A DNA stretch of 64,000 nucleotides from Deltaproteobacteria bacterium (GTDB lineage Bacteria > Desulfobacterota > Syntrophia > Syntrophales > JACQWR01): positions 62,001 through 126,000 of the forward strand of contig JACQWR010000006.1 in assembly GCA_016209105.1 (NCBI GenBank), given 5' to 3'. This document shows positions 54,647 through 62,632 of the stretch, in pieces. A model generated the notes under the pieces. The model was not told the origin of the DNA, made no database searches, and worked only from the letters and a program-made list of their open reading frames with translations. Numbering within the stretch: the stretch's first letter is position 1; each line of letters begins with the position of its first letter. The position numbers were made by a program, and so were the translations under genes.

Positions 54647-54720
54647 TAAGTGAGAAATTGTTTTCTGCGTTTTTCCGGCAGAAAATAATTTCGTTAACGC
54701 ACGTATCCCGTTTATCGGGG
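54646..54720 (-). repeat. 75-bp hairpin-forming repeat, copy 2 (inverted)
   Basis: Begins at the last base of the flgI stop codon and runs to TTTATCGGGG. It is the reverse complement of 36272-36346 with five mismatches by my count; the hairpin arms remain paired except for one G-T change. It separates flgI from flgJ and could modulate expression between them or terminate part of the transcripts. Confidence 0.8.
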
Positions 54721-54755
54721 GTAAGAAGCAATCAGTGGATAAGGAGCTTTGAGTG

Positions 54756-55100
54756 ATGGAGGGAAGTAATCGTATAGACGTCAATGCGAGGTTGCCCCTT
54801 AACAATAGCAATAACCTCAGCCCTGCCGATAAACAGGCGGAGGAAAAAGAAAAGGAACTGAAAAAGGCCTGCGCGAATTTTGAGTCGGTCCTTGTTTACT
54901 ATCTTTTCAAAAGCATGAGACAGACTATCCCTGCAGGCGGCTTGCTTGATAAGTTTCCCGGGAAGGATACGTATACCATGATGATGGATCAGAAGGTGGC
55001 GGAGGAAATGGCGCACCGGGGGGATGGATTGGGGATACAGAAGATGCTTTTTAACCAGCTTAACAGGAAACCACCGAAGAAAGGAGAGGGCGAGTTTTAA
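54756..55100 (+). CDS. flgJ: Rod-binding protein FlgJ, single-domain form
   Basis: About 114 residues, carrying only the rod-capping domain (LKKACANFESVLVYYLFKSM-RQTIP and MMMDQKVAEEMAHRGDGLGI). The C-terminal muramidase domain of enterobacterial FlgJ is absent, as in many other phyla, so a separate lytic enzyme must open the cell wall. AAGGAG lies before both GTG 54753 and ATG 54756. Confidence 0.9.
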   Translation: MEGSNRIDVNARLPLNNSNNLSPADKQAEEKEKELKKACANFESVLVYYLFKSMRQTIPAGGLLDKFPGKDTYTMMMDQKVAEEMAHRGDGLGIQKMLFNQLNRKPPKKGEGEF

Positions 55101-55172
55101 CCTGACAGCCAACCCGTGGATTCTGCTCTAAGGGCGGGCGTCAATAGTATGGCTTTGGAGTTGAATATTTAT

Positions 55173-55200
55173 TAAAGTTTTGAGATAATCTTGCCGATAA
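55173..55200 (+). promoter_or_regulatory. Sigma-28 promoter of flgM
   Basis: TAAAGTTT (55173-55180) and GCCGATAA (55193-55200) both match the FliA consensus exactly, with a 12-base spacer (11 is usual). It lies 36 bp before flgM and implies that FliA drives synthesis of its own inhibitor and of the late genes behind it. Confidence 0.85.
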
Positions 55201-55236
55201 AAGTAGTGAAGTTAGTCACTATAGGAGAGGGAAACC

Positions 55237-55542
55237 ATGAAAATTTCCGATGTCAAAGATACAAATGCCCAGATAATTCAGCAATATCAGAGAAATGATA
55301 ATATGCGTCAAAACTCTGACAAGCAGGTTAGCAGGGCATCGGTACCGGAAGAAAAAGTTGATCTTTCCACCAAGGCAAGAGATATCCAGCAGATCAAGAG
55401 TGCGTTGGCAAAACTTCCTGAAATCAGGGAGGAAAAAGTTCTGGATCTTAAAGAAGCAATAGAAGCCAGGACTTACAACGTAAGCGGAGAGAAAATTGCC
55501 GGGAAAATGGTGGGAGAATCGCTTTTGGATATTTTAGCCTGA
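55237..55542 (+). CDS. flgM: Anti-sigma-28 factor FlgM
   Basis: 101 residues. A variable polar N-terminus is followed by EEKVDLSTKARDIQQIKSAL, then VLDLKEAIEARTYNVSGEKI and IAGKMVGESLLDILA, the sigma-28-binding helices. FlgM holds FliA until hook completion, then is exported through the flagellum. ATAGGAGAGG precedes ATG, and a consensus sigma-28 promoter lies upstream. Confidence 0.95.
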   Translation: MKISDVKDTNAQIIQQYQRNDNMRQNSDKQVSRASVPEEKVDLSTKARDIQQIKSALAKLPEIREEKVLDLKEAIEARTYNVSGEKIAGKMVGESLLDILA

Positions 55543-55567
55543 AGAGTAAAACCTTTCCCCGTTTCCA

Positions 55568-55603
55568 CATTTTCTGCGCGGTTTTTCCTACGCAAAATAG
55601 TTC
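55568..55603. repeat. Possible degenerate third copy of the hairpin repeat
   Basis: TTTTCTGCG, GGTTTTTCC and CGCAAAATAGTTC stand in the same order as TTTTCTGCG, TTTTTCC and CAGAAAATAATTTC of the 75-bp repeat. The similarity covers about 35 bases with several mismatches. It also makes a hairpin after flgM that could act as a terminator. Confidence 0.35.
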
Positions 55604-55688
55604 ATCTATAGGATTGTTTTTTCCCTTATTTGTTGCCGGGGGATATATGCCCCGTGGCAATTCTTAAAGCAATTTAGAGGTGTGTCCG

Positions 55689-56240
55689 ATGGTATATCAG
55701 GATATTAGTGTGCATAACGATCTGGGAGAGAATGTGGAATTATATGCCCTTTATGACGGCCTCCTGTCCGTGCTGGGGATGGAGCTTGAGGTTTACCGGG
55801 AATTAAGAACGGTCATCGCCCGTGAAAAAGATATCCTGATCAAACCGTCTCTCGAAGTGCTGAATGAAAGCAATTCGAAGAAGGAGACCTGCATACTGAA
55901 GGCAAAGATGCTTGAGGAGGCACGGACGAACAATGTAAAAAAAATTGCTAAGTGCCTTGGTATAGAAAATGATAATATCAATCTCACCACACTTTCTTCC
56001 TATGCCAATGATAAGCTCAGAGAGGAACTTAAGGCAAATCAGGATGATCTTTCTTCCCTTCTCATGGAAATACGCAGGCTCAACAAAATCAACAAGGACT
56101 TGCTGGATTCCTCTCTTTCTTTTCTGAAAGGATCAATCGATTTCATAAATGAGTTAATGTCTTCCGGTTCCACATATAGGAATACGGGGAAAGTAACCAT
56201 CCTTCCCCGAAATGGGAAGATATTGCAAACGGAAGGATAG
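55689..56240 (+). CDS. flgN: Flagellar export chaperone FlgN
   Basis: 183 residues from ATG 55689 (AGAGGTG seven bases upstream). Helical throughout, with LYDGLLSVLGMELEVYRELR at the start and KETCILKAKMLEEARTNNVK in the middle, then a Ser/Thr-rich tail. FlgN protects the hook-filament junction proteins FlgK and FlgL, which are encoded directly downstream, and brings them to FlhA. Sequence similarity in this family is weak, so the assignment rests partly on position. Confidence 0.88.
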   Translation: MVYQDISVHNDLGENVELYALYDGLLSVLGMELEVYRELRTVIAREKDILIKPSLEVLNESNSKKETCILKAKMLEEARTNNVKKIAKCLGIENDNINLTTLSSYANDKLREELKANQDDLSSLLMEIRRLNKINKDLLDSSLSFLKGSIDFINELMSSGSTYRNTGKVTILPRNGKILQTEG

Positions 56241-56244
56241 GACC

Positions 56245-57633
56245 ATGCCTGGAATTGATCGTTTACTCAATACGTCAAAAGAAGCGCTCTTAAGTCATAT
56301 CACGGCTATAAACATTACGGGTTCCAACGTCGCTAACGTAAACACACCCGGATATTCAAGATTACGGCCGATCTTCGGTTCTGTCGGCAGCGTCGGATCG
56401 GGATCTCCCGACCAGATGCAGGTTGGCGTTAAGATAACGAGCGTGGAGCGTATTTACGACAAGTACCTGGAGGTTCAACTCGTACTGCAGGAGCATGAGG
56501 TTGGTTATAACGAGGTCCGCAGGGACGCGCTGAGCAGGGTGGAAGGTATTTTTAATGAAAGCAACGGTGGCGGCATAAATGAAATCCTGAATGAATTCTG
56601 GGATGCCTGGGCCGACTTGTCGGCGAATCCCGCAGGGAAGGGAGAGCGGGATGTTCTGGTTTCCATTTCCCAGAATATGGCTGCCATGTTCCAGCAGCAG
56701 GCGGGAGAATTGCAGACCATTCAGCAGGATGCGAATAAAACAATATCGGATACGGTTGATCAATTGAATACCTATCTCGAAGACATGACCATTTACAACA
56801 ACCAGATAAGCCAAATTGAGGTTGCGGGCGGGAGCGCGGCTGATCTGCGGGATAAAAGGGCGGAACTCCTGCGTAAGATGTCCAACCTGATTGATTTTAA
56901 CTATATCGAAGAGTCAAACGGCACGCTGAATGTTTTCATTTCCAACGGCAGGACATTGGTACAAGGCGGACAGATGTGGGAGCTTGCCGTGGAAATTAAT
57001 CCGGCAAATAACAATTTTTACGATATCACGTTTGCGGATACCCCGGGAGTGGCGATAAACAGTCGCCTTACGGGGGGAAAATTGGCGGGATTGATTGATA
57101 TACGGGACACGACGGTAGCCGGTTATATCTCCGACCTGGATACCCTTGCGGCAAGCGTGATCAGTACGGTGAATACCCAGCACAGCCTGGGATTTGATGC
57201 AACCGGCAACATAGGCGGCAATTTTTTCAACGCAGCCACGAAGGCTGAGGATATGGCGGTAAGTTCCGCCATTATCGCGGATGGGTCAAAAATAGCGGCG
57301 TCGGCGACCGTAAACGGTGACGGCGAAAATGCAAAATTGATAAGCGCGGTGAGGGATCAGTTGGTGTTGAACGGCGCCACCGTGACGATTAACGGCTATT
57401 ACAGCGCATTTGTGGGACGCATAGGACAGAATGCGGCCGATGCAAACGCGGGTTATGATCGCCAGAAGGCAATCCTGAATCAGTATGAGAGTCAGAAAGA
57501 GACGGTATCCGGCGTGTCCCTTGACGAAGAGATGCTGAATCTTACTAAATTGCAGATGGGATATAATGCAGCGGGCAGGCTTCTTACGACGGTAAATGAT
57601 ATGATAGATATACTCTTTGCTCTGGGGGAGTAG
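56245..57633 (+). CDS. flgK: Hook-filament junction protein FlgK (HAP1)
   Basis: 462 residues from ATG 56245. N-terminal LLNTSKEALLSHITAINITG-SNVANVNTPGYSR, then the diagnostic NEFWDAWADLSANPAGKGER-DVLVS and ADLRDKRAELLRKMS, and the C-terminal VSLDEEMLNLTKLQMGYNAA-GRLLTTVNDMIDIL. It forms the first junction layer on the hook. It overlaps nothing; flgL follows after 43 bases. Confidence 0.96.
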   Translation: MPGIDRLLNTSKEALLSHITAINITGSNVANVNTPGYSRLRPIFGSVGSVGSGSPDQMQVGVKITSVERIYDKYLEVQLVLQEHEVGYNEVRRDALSRVEGIFNESNGGGINEILNEFWDAWADLSANPAGKGERDVLVSISQNMAAMFQQQAGELQTIQQDANKTISDTVDQLNTYLEDMTIYNNQISQIEVAGGSAADLRDKRAELLRKMSNLIDFNYIEESNGTLNVFISNGRTLVQGGQMWELAVEINPANNNFYDITFADTPGVAINSRLTGGKLAGLIDIRDTTVAGYISDLDTLAASVISTVNTQHSLGFDATGNIGGNFFNAATKAEDMAVSSAIIADGSKIAASATVNGDGENAKLISAVRDQLVLNGATVTINGYYSAFVGRIGQNAADANAGYDRQKAILNQYESQKETVSGVSLDEEMLNLTKLQMGYNAAGRLLTTVNDMIDILFALGE

Positions 57634-57676
57634 TAATCGGCCGGAAAATGTTCTTTATTTTTAATGGGGGTTAATC

Positions 57677-58876
57677 ATGATTACACGCGTTACCGAAAAC
57701 ATGAAATTTACGATGGTGACGAACAATTTGTTCAATGTACAAAACAAATACGGGACAATCATGGAGCAGCTTGCCTCGCAAAAGAAAATCAACCGTCCCT
57801 CCGATGACCCGCTGGGAGCTTTGAGTGTTTTGGATTTTCGGACATCGAAAAACTCCCTTAAACAGTATGAGAAGAATATGGACAACATCAATGGATGGAT
57901 GAGCATGACGGAATCCAAGCTGACCGGAATAAACGACATCCTGATAGCGGCAAGGGAAATTGCCGTTGCCCAGTCAACGGCAACGGCGGATGCTACCACA
58001 CGCGGCATTGCCGCTACTGCGTTACAGCCCCTCATAGATGAGGCGCGCGCATTGGCGAATGCGCGGTTCGGGGATCGTTACCTCTTCGCCGGCTCCCGGA
58101 CGGATACGGAGCCCTTTTCAGCGACCGAGTCTGCGGCGAGTGTTGGCACCACTGCCGCAGCGAGCGAGAATGCCTTCGACGGCACGTCTACGTCTGGCGG
58201 CGCCTATACCGGATCGGTGAATAAAACCTATGTAGTGAAAATAATCGCGACCGGAGCGCTGGGAGCGGCGACGTACAAGATCTCCGCTGATGGGGGGAAA
58301 ACCTGGGGAGGAACGGCTACCGTTCCCGGCACCGGAATTATCAATGTGGGAGATGGGATGACCATGACTTTTGTGGAAAACACCGTTTCCCTGACAGCAA
58401 ATGATCTCTTCAGCGTAAAGGGCAGGGTGGCGGGATACTACAACGGCAACGGGGAAGACATGGCTGTGGAGGTCGGCAAGAACAACAGCTTCAATTACAA
58501 TGTTTCCGGGGAGGCGGCGTTTACCGACAAGGGGGCCGGAACAGTTGATATGTTTACGGTCTTGAATGATCTGAAGACAGCCCTGGAGAATAATAATCAG
58601 AGCGGTATCGCCACACAGATAAACAACCTGGAAGATGCGCAGGATCAGGTTTTACGATACACATCAAAGATTGGTTCCCGGATGAACAGTCTGGAGATAA
58701 CGAAAAATAACCATACATCCCTGAATGAACAGATAACCGACCTGCTTGCGAATGTGGAGGAAGCCGACATGGCGCAACTGATCACTGATTTTAAAATGAA
58801 GGAGGTTGCCCTGCAGGCTACTTACTCGATGGCTGGCCAGATTAACGAGAATTCCATACTTAATTTTCTTCGATAG
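57677..58876 (+). CDS. flgL: Hook-filament junction protein FlgL (HAP3)
   Basis: 399 residues. N-terminal helices ITRVTENMKFTMVTNNLFNV and KKINRPSDDPLGALSVLDFR, then GDRYLFAGSRTDTEPFS, are standard for FlgL. The C-terminus ADMAQLITDFKMKEVALQAT-YSMAGQINENSILNFL is the flagellin-like helix. The central Thr/Ala/Gly-rich region (about 150-260) is more GC-rich and variable, as usual. Precedes csrA and fliW. Confidence 0.95.
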   Translation: MITRVTENMKFTMVTNNLFNVQNKYGTIMEQLASQKKINRPSDDPLGALSVLDFRTSKNSLKQYEKNMDNINGWMSMTESKLTGINDILIAAREIAVAQSTATADATTRGIAATALQPLIDEARALANARFGDRYLFAGSRTDTEPFSATESAASVGTTAAASENAFDGTSTSGGAYTGSVNKTYVVKIIATGALGAATYKISADGGKTWGGTATVPGTGIINVGDGMTMTFVENTVSLTANDLFSVKGRVAGYYNGNGEDMAVEVGKNNSFNYNVSGEAAFTDKGAGTVDMFTVLNDLKTALENNNQSGIATQINNLEDAQDQVLRYTSKIGSRMNSLEITKNNHTSLNEQITDLLANVEEADMAQLITDFKMKEVALQATYSMAGQINENSILNFLR

Positions 58877-58894
58877 AACGAATAAGGGGAAAAA

Positions 58895-59158
58895 ATGTTA
58901 ATCCTGACACGGAAGTTGGGTGAGTCCATCGAGATCGGCGATGATATCAAGATCACGTTTCTGGAAATCAAAGGCAAACAAATAAAGCTCGGCATTGAAG
59001 CGCCGCCTCATGTGGCCGTGTACCGAGAAGAAATATACAAGATCATCCATGAACAGAACATTCGGGCGGCGCAATTTGCATCTACGGATAAAGAGAATTT
59101 ATCTGATATCTGGTATAGGTTAAAGGAGATCACGAAACCCGAAGAGGAGGATGTGTGA
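58895..59158 (+). CDS. csrA: Translational regulator CsrA
   Basis: 87 residues. [20 protein letters not shown] and VKIG-type core [20 protein letters not shown] are the RNA-binding core; Arg at the usual VYRxE position is present. The protein has about 25 more residues than E. coli CsrA (C-terminal [20 protein letters not shown]), which matches the longer CsrA proteins found with FliW. It represses flagellin mRNA when not bound by FliW. GTGA overlap with fliW. Confidence 0.95.
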   Translation: MLILTRKLGESIEIGDDIKITFLEIKGKQIKLGIEAPPHVAVYREEIYKIIHEQNIRAAQFASTDKENLSDIWYRLKEITKPEEEDV

Positions 59159-59658
59159 AGATAACGACAACGCGTTTTGGGGAAATCAGCGTTACTGACG
59201 ACAGAATCATCGAGATGAAAGGCGGGATACTGGGGTTTGAACATCTGAAAAGGTATATCATGCTTATCCATGATGAGAAGACGCCGTTCCTCTGGTTTCA
59301 ATCGGTCGAGGATGGGGCGACAGCTTTCGTTGTTGTCAATTCTCAGCTCATAAAAACGGACTATGAGCCTCTGATTAATGACGGAGATGTGGGCAGGCTG
59401 GGGATTGATGATGTTGCTGATGTGATTTTAATGGCCATCGTGACGATTCGTTCCAATCCTCTCATGATTACGGCCAATCTCCGGGCGCCGATTGTCATTA
59501 ATGCCAGAAAAAAATTGGCCGCGCAACTTGTTCTCGATGATCCGGAATTGCCCATTCAGTACGATATAGCGGATAATAAGAAGAAAGCGGAAGAAATCGC
59601 ATCGGGCGATTCCGCTACGGAAAAGATCGGCAAACTGTCCTCCACCGTCTCTCCTTAA
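59155..59658 (+). CDS. fliW: Flagellar assembly factor FliW
   Basis: 167 residues from GTG 59155, overlapping the csrA stop by four bases. Family motifs [53 protein letters not shown] and [20 protein letters not shown] are present. FliW binds flagellin or CsrA in a partner switch, tuning flagellin translation to secretion. The overlap with csrA implies balanced synthesis. Confidence 0.95.
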   Translation: MKITTTRFGEISVTDDRIIEMKGGILGFEHLKRYIMLIHDEKTPFLWFQSVEDGATAFVVVNSQLIKTDYEPLINDGDVGRLGIDDVADVILMAIVTIRSNPLMITANLRAPIVINARKKLAAQLVLDDPELPIQYDIADNKKKAEEIASGDSATEKIGKLSSTVSP

Positions 59659-59710
59659 CGCTAATGTCACGCACCAACTTCAAAAGTTAAAACGCTCAGC
59701 GGAAATACAT

Positions 59711-59797
59711 GAATTCAGAGAAGGCCGATGTTTTTCCATCCCCCGCTGAATTCGCTCGTTCGGCATTCGCCGTGGCTTGCCGCGGGGTAAGCGAGCG
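59711..59797. repeat. Two inverted repeats after fliW
   Basis: GAATTCAG at 59711-59718 is matched by CTGAATTC at 59746-59753 (27-base loop). Directly adjacent, CGCTCG at 59753-59758 pairs with CGAGCG at 59792-59797 around GCCGTGGCTTGCCGCGGGG-like sequence. A similar string, CCACGGCTTGCCGGGGG, lies between fliK and flgD at about 27962-27977. Possibly a transcription end for fliW or a dispersed repeat. Confidence 0.5.
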
Positions 59798-59833
59798 AGT
59801 GATGGACGATACTGTTCCTTAGGAATCGAAGAT

Positions 59834-59867
59834 TCTCTGCAGCGTGCTCAAGGAGAGCTTCAATAGA
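59834..59867. promoter_or_regulatory. Recurring upstream element, copy D
   Basis: CTCTGCAGCGTGCTCAAGG followed by AGAGCTTCAATAGACC. It shares AGAGCTT-AATAGAC with copy B (18691) and CTTCAAT with copy A. The preceding ATCGAA (59824-59829) also occurs before copy B. It lies about 100 bp upstream of the sigma-54 site at 59965. Confidence 0.6.
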
Positions 59868-59964
59868 CCTCCTGCCAGGAAATTTTTTCCTATTCCACTT
59901 CTCCAACCGTAAACAGGTAGTTTTTAACCTATCGGATTATCATGTAAATTAATAATCAAGCCGG

Positions 59965-59980
59965 TGGCACATCTCTTGCT
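59965..59980 (+). promoter_or_regulatory. Sigma-54 promoter of the sugar-biosynthesis operon
   Basis: TGGCACATCTCTTGCT is a perfect -24/-12 match. It lies 100 bp before the fused HTH-dehydratase gene and places flagellin-glycan synthesis under the same regulator as the flagellar genes. Confidence 0.88.
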
Positions 59981-60080
59981 TAATATAAAGTTAACCTAAA
60001 AGTTAAATTAAAGTTCTTCTCTCCTGCAACCGAAAGAATTATTACCATGGCAAAAATACGCAGGCATGAAAAGGGGTGGG

Positions 60081-61430
60081 ATGATGGAATACAAGATTCA
60101 GGAAGTGAGTAAAAAATTAGAGGTGCCCGAGTCCACTATTCGGTATTGGGAAACGGAATTCTCGGAACTCATCATGCCGAAACGAACGCCCGGCGGTCAG
60201 AGGAGATACTCGCAAAGAGATCTCGATCACTTGGCGCAAATTAAGAAGCTTCTTCACCTCAAGAACAGGACCATTTCTCAGGCAAAGACGATCCTGAAAA
60301 GCGGCAATGAGGATGTAGAAAAAATCAACTGGGGAAAGCAGACGATCCTGTTGACGGGAGGTACGGGATCTTTCGGGAAGTATTTCTGCAAGACCATGAT
60401 AGAAAAATATCATCCCAGAATCATCCGGGTTTACAGCCGCGACGAGTTAAAGCAGCATGAAATGCGTCAGACGTTTGGAGAGGACGTTATCAGATATTTC
60501 ATTGGCGATGTCAGAGATGCCGATCGGCTGAAACGGGCCATGGAAGGGGTTGACATTGTCGTTCACGCTGCAGCCCTCAAGCAAGTGCCTTCCTGCGAAT
60601 ACAACCCTTTTGAAGCGGTTAAAACCAATATTCACGGCGCGGAAAATATTATTGATGCGGCCATTGACGTAGGCGTCAAAAAAGTGGTTGCTTTGAGCAC
60701 TGATAAGGCGGTGAACCCTGCGAACCTCTATGGGGCAACCAAGCTCTGTGCCGAAAAGATCTTTGTTCAGGGAAATGCCTATTCAGGCTCACGGGGAACA
60801 CGCTTCAGTTGCGTGCGCTACGGGAACGTCATCGGCAGCCGCGGAAGTGTTATACCGCTTTTTAAGGAACAGAAAAAAACGGGTAAAATCACCATTACAG
60901 ACGGCAGGATGACGCGGTTTTGGATAAGTCTTGAACGGGCCGTTGAACTCGTAATCATGGCGCTTCGCCATGCCCAAGGCGGGGAGATCTTTGTTCCCAA
61001 AATCCCCAGCATGAAGGTCGTGGATTTGGCAAAGGCGGTCGCCCCCGAGTGCGAAATTGAGATAATCGGGATAAGACCGGGAGAAAAACTCCACGAAAGC
61101 CTTATCACGGAAGAGGAAGGACGAAATGCGATTTTTTACAAGGGCATGTACATTGTTCTTCCCAATTATACGTGGTGGGAAGAAAGGCGAAACTACAAAA
61201 CGGCTCAGAAACTGCCTGACGGGTTCATTTACACCAGTAATTTGAATGATGAATGGCTGGGCGTGGAAGATCTCAGGAAGCTCCTGTATGATCCTTCTTT
61301 TGCTGAAGAAGAGTCGGCTTCCCGCTTCCTGAGTACTCTTCATCGCCTGAATGAAAAAGTTGTTTTAGGCCTGCTCAATACCGAAGAAGGATTTTCAGAG
61401 ACCCCAAACACAGCAAGTGTGCTCCCATGA
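60081..61430 (+). CDS. MerR-type HTH domain fused to PseB-like UDP-GlcNAc 4,6-dehydratase
   Basis: 449 residues from ATG 60081 (AAGGGG just upstream; ATG 60066 or 60084 are alternatives). Residues about 3-73 are a MerR-like winged helix: YKIQEVSKKLEVPESTIRYW, then KRTPGGQRRYSQRDLDHLAQ and a dimerisation-type helix. Without a break or internal start codon the PseB enzyme follows: Rossmann motif ILLTGGTGSFGKYF (about 88-102), AAALKQVPSCEYNPFEA, and STDKAVNPANLYGATKLCAE with the Asp-Lys and Tyr needed for dehydration and epimerisation. The product would feed PseC, encoded next. Confidence 0.9.
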   Translation: MMEYKIQEVSKKLEVPESTIRYWETEFSELIMPKRTPGGQRRYSQRDLDHLAQIKKLLHLKNRTISQAKTILKSGNEDVEKINWGKQTILLTGGTGSFGKYFCKTMIEKYHPRIIRVYSRDELKQHEMRQTFGEDVIRYFIGDVRDADRLKRAMEGVDIVVHAAALKQVPSCEYNPFEAVKTNIHGAENIIDAAIDVGVKKVVALSTDKAVNPANLYGATKLCAEKIFVQGNAYSGSRGTRFSCVRYGNVIGSRGSVIPLFKEQKKTGKITITDGRMTRFWISLERAVELVIMALRHAQGGEIFVPKIPSMKVVDLAKAVAPECEIEIIGIRPGEKLHESLITEEEGRNAIFYKGMYIVLPNYTWWEERRNYKTAQKLPDGFIYTSNLNDEWLGVEDLRKLLYDPSFAEEESASRFLSTLHRLNEKVVLGLLNTEEGFSETPNTASVLP

Positions 61431-62632
61431 GCGTTGAATCGCCCGTACCGAGCGAAAAGCAAAAAAACACCGGCGGTATGAAGCATTTTATTCCCTATGG
61501 GCGACAGTGGATTGATGAAGGGGATATCGAAGCCGTCGGGGAGGTACTGCGTTCCGACTGGCTGACCACAGGGCCCAAGGTCGAGGAGTTTGAAAAAGAG
61601 TTTGCCTGCGTCATCGGGGTCAGGGAGGCCGTTGCTGTCTCGAACGGTACCGCAGCCCTGCATGCCATCATGGCTGCGATCGGCATCGGTCCCGGTGATG
61701 AAGTCATCGTTCCGCCGATAACGTTTGTGGCAACAGCCAATGCCGTCGTGTTTCAGGGAGGCAACCCCGTATTTGCTGATGTAGATCCGGAGACGCTCTT
61801 GATTGACCCGGAGGAGGTCACGGGGAAAATCACTCCCCGGACAAAGGCCGTCGTAGCAGTGGACTATGCCGGGCAGCCGTGCAACTACGATGCCCTGCGG
61901 GCCATTACGGACCGTCACGGGATAACACTCATCGCCGATGCCTGCCACGCCCTGGGCGCGCGATATGGAGAAAAAAAAGTCGGTACTATAGCTGATATGA
62001 CGGCATTCAGCTTCCATCCGGTGAAACATATTACCACCGGCGAAGGGGGCATGATCACGACCAACGACACAAAATTGGCTGATACCATGCGCAGATTTCG
62101 AAATCACGGCATTGATTCGGACCATCGGCGGCGAGGCGAACTGGGCACCTGGTATTATGAAATGGTGGATTTAGGATATAACTACCGTATAACGGACATA
62201 CAGTGCGCCCTGGGCTTAAGCCAACTTCGCAAACTGCCGAATTGGCTTGCCCGACGGCAGGAGATTGCCCAACAATACAACAAGGCATTCTCCGTAATTC
62301 CGGGAATTAGACCATTAAGGGTTGCCCCGGAAGTCTATCATGCATACCATTTGTACGTAATCAGTTGCTGTCCAAACGGTTCGGATACGCGCCGTGGGGA
62401 TTTTTTCACAAAGCTTCACGAAAAAGGCGTAGGCGTGAACGTACACTACATTCCGGTACATCTGCACCCTTTCTATCAAAAACGTTTCGGCTGTCGGGTG
62501 GGACAGTATCCGAAAGCGGAAAAGGCCTATGAGCGGATCATCAGTCTCCCCATATTTCCGCAAATGGGTGAACGGGATGTCCGCACCGTGATTGATGCCG
62601 TCATCCGGATTGCGGAGGCGTATGCAGCATAA
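61427..62632 (+). CDS. pseC: PseC-like UDP-4-keto-sugar aminotransferase
   Basis: 401 residues, DegT/DnrJ/EryC1/StrS aminotransferase. FIPYGRQWIDEGDIEAVGEV, SDWLTTGPKVEEFEKEFA and AVSNGTAALHAIMAAIGIGP-GDEVIVPPITFVATANAV are typical. The PLP lysine is in FSFHPVKHITTGEGGMITTN. It transfers an amino group from glutamate to C4 of the UDP-4-keto-sugar from PseB. ATGA overlap with the preceding gene supports a two-step pathway; assignment to pseudaminic rather than another 4-amino sugar rests on pairing with PseB. Confidence 0.9.
   Translation: MSVESPVPSEKQKNTGGMKHFIPYGRQWIDEGDIEAVGEVLRSDWLTTGPKVEEFEKEFACVIGVREAVAVSNGTAALHAIMAAIGIGPGDEVIVPPITFVATANAVVFQGGNPVFADVDPETLLIDPEEVTGKITPRTKAVVAVDYAGQPCNYDALRAITDRHGITLIADACHALGARYGEKKVGTIADMTAFSFHPVKHITTGEGGMITTNDTKLADTMRRFRNHGIDSDHRRRGELGTWYYEMVDLGYNYRITDIQCALGLSQLRKLPNWLARRQEIAQQYNKAFSVIPGIRPLRVAPEVYHAYHLYVISCCPNGSDTRRGDFFTKLHEKGVGVNVHYIPVHLHPFYQKRFGCRVGQYPKAEKAYERIISLPIFPQMGERDVRTVIDAVIRIAEAYAA

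Noticed and set aside
54823-54833. GCCGATAAAC within flgJ as a sigma-28 -10 element
   Set aside because: Lies inside coding sequence without a TAAAGTTT-like -35 at the right distance.
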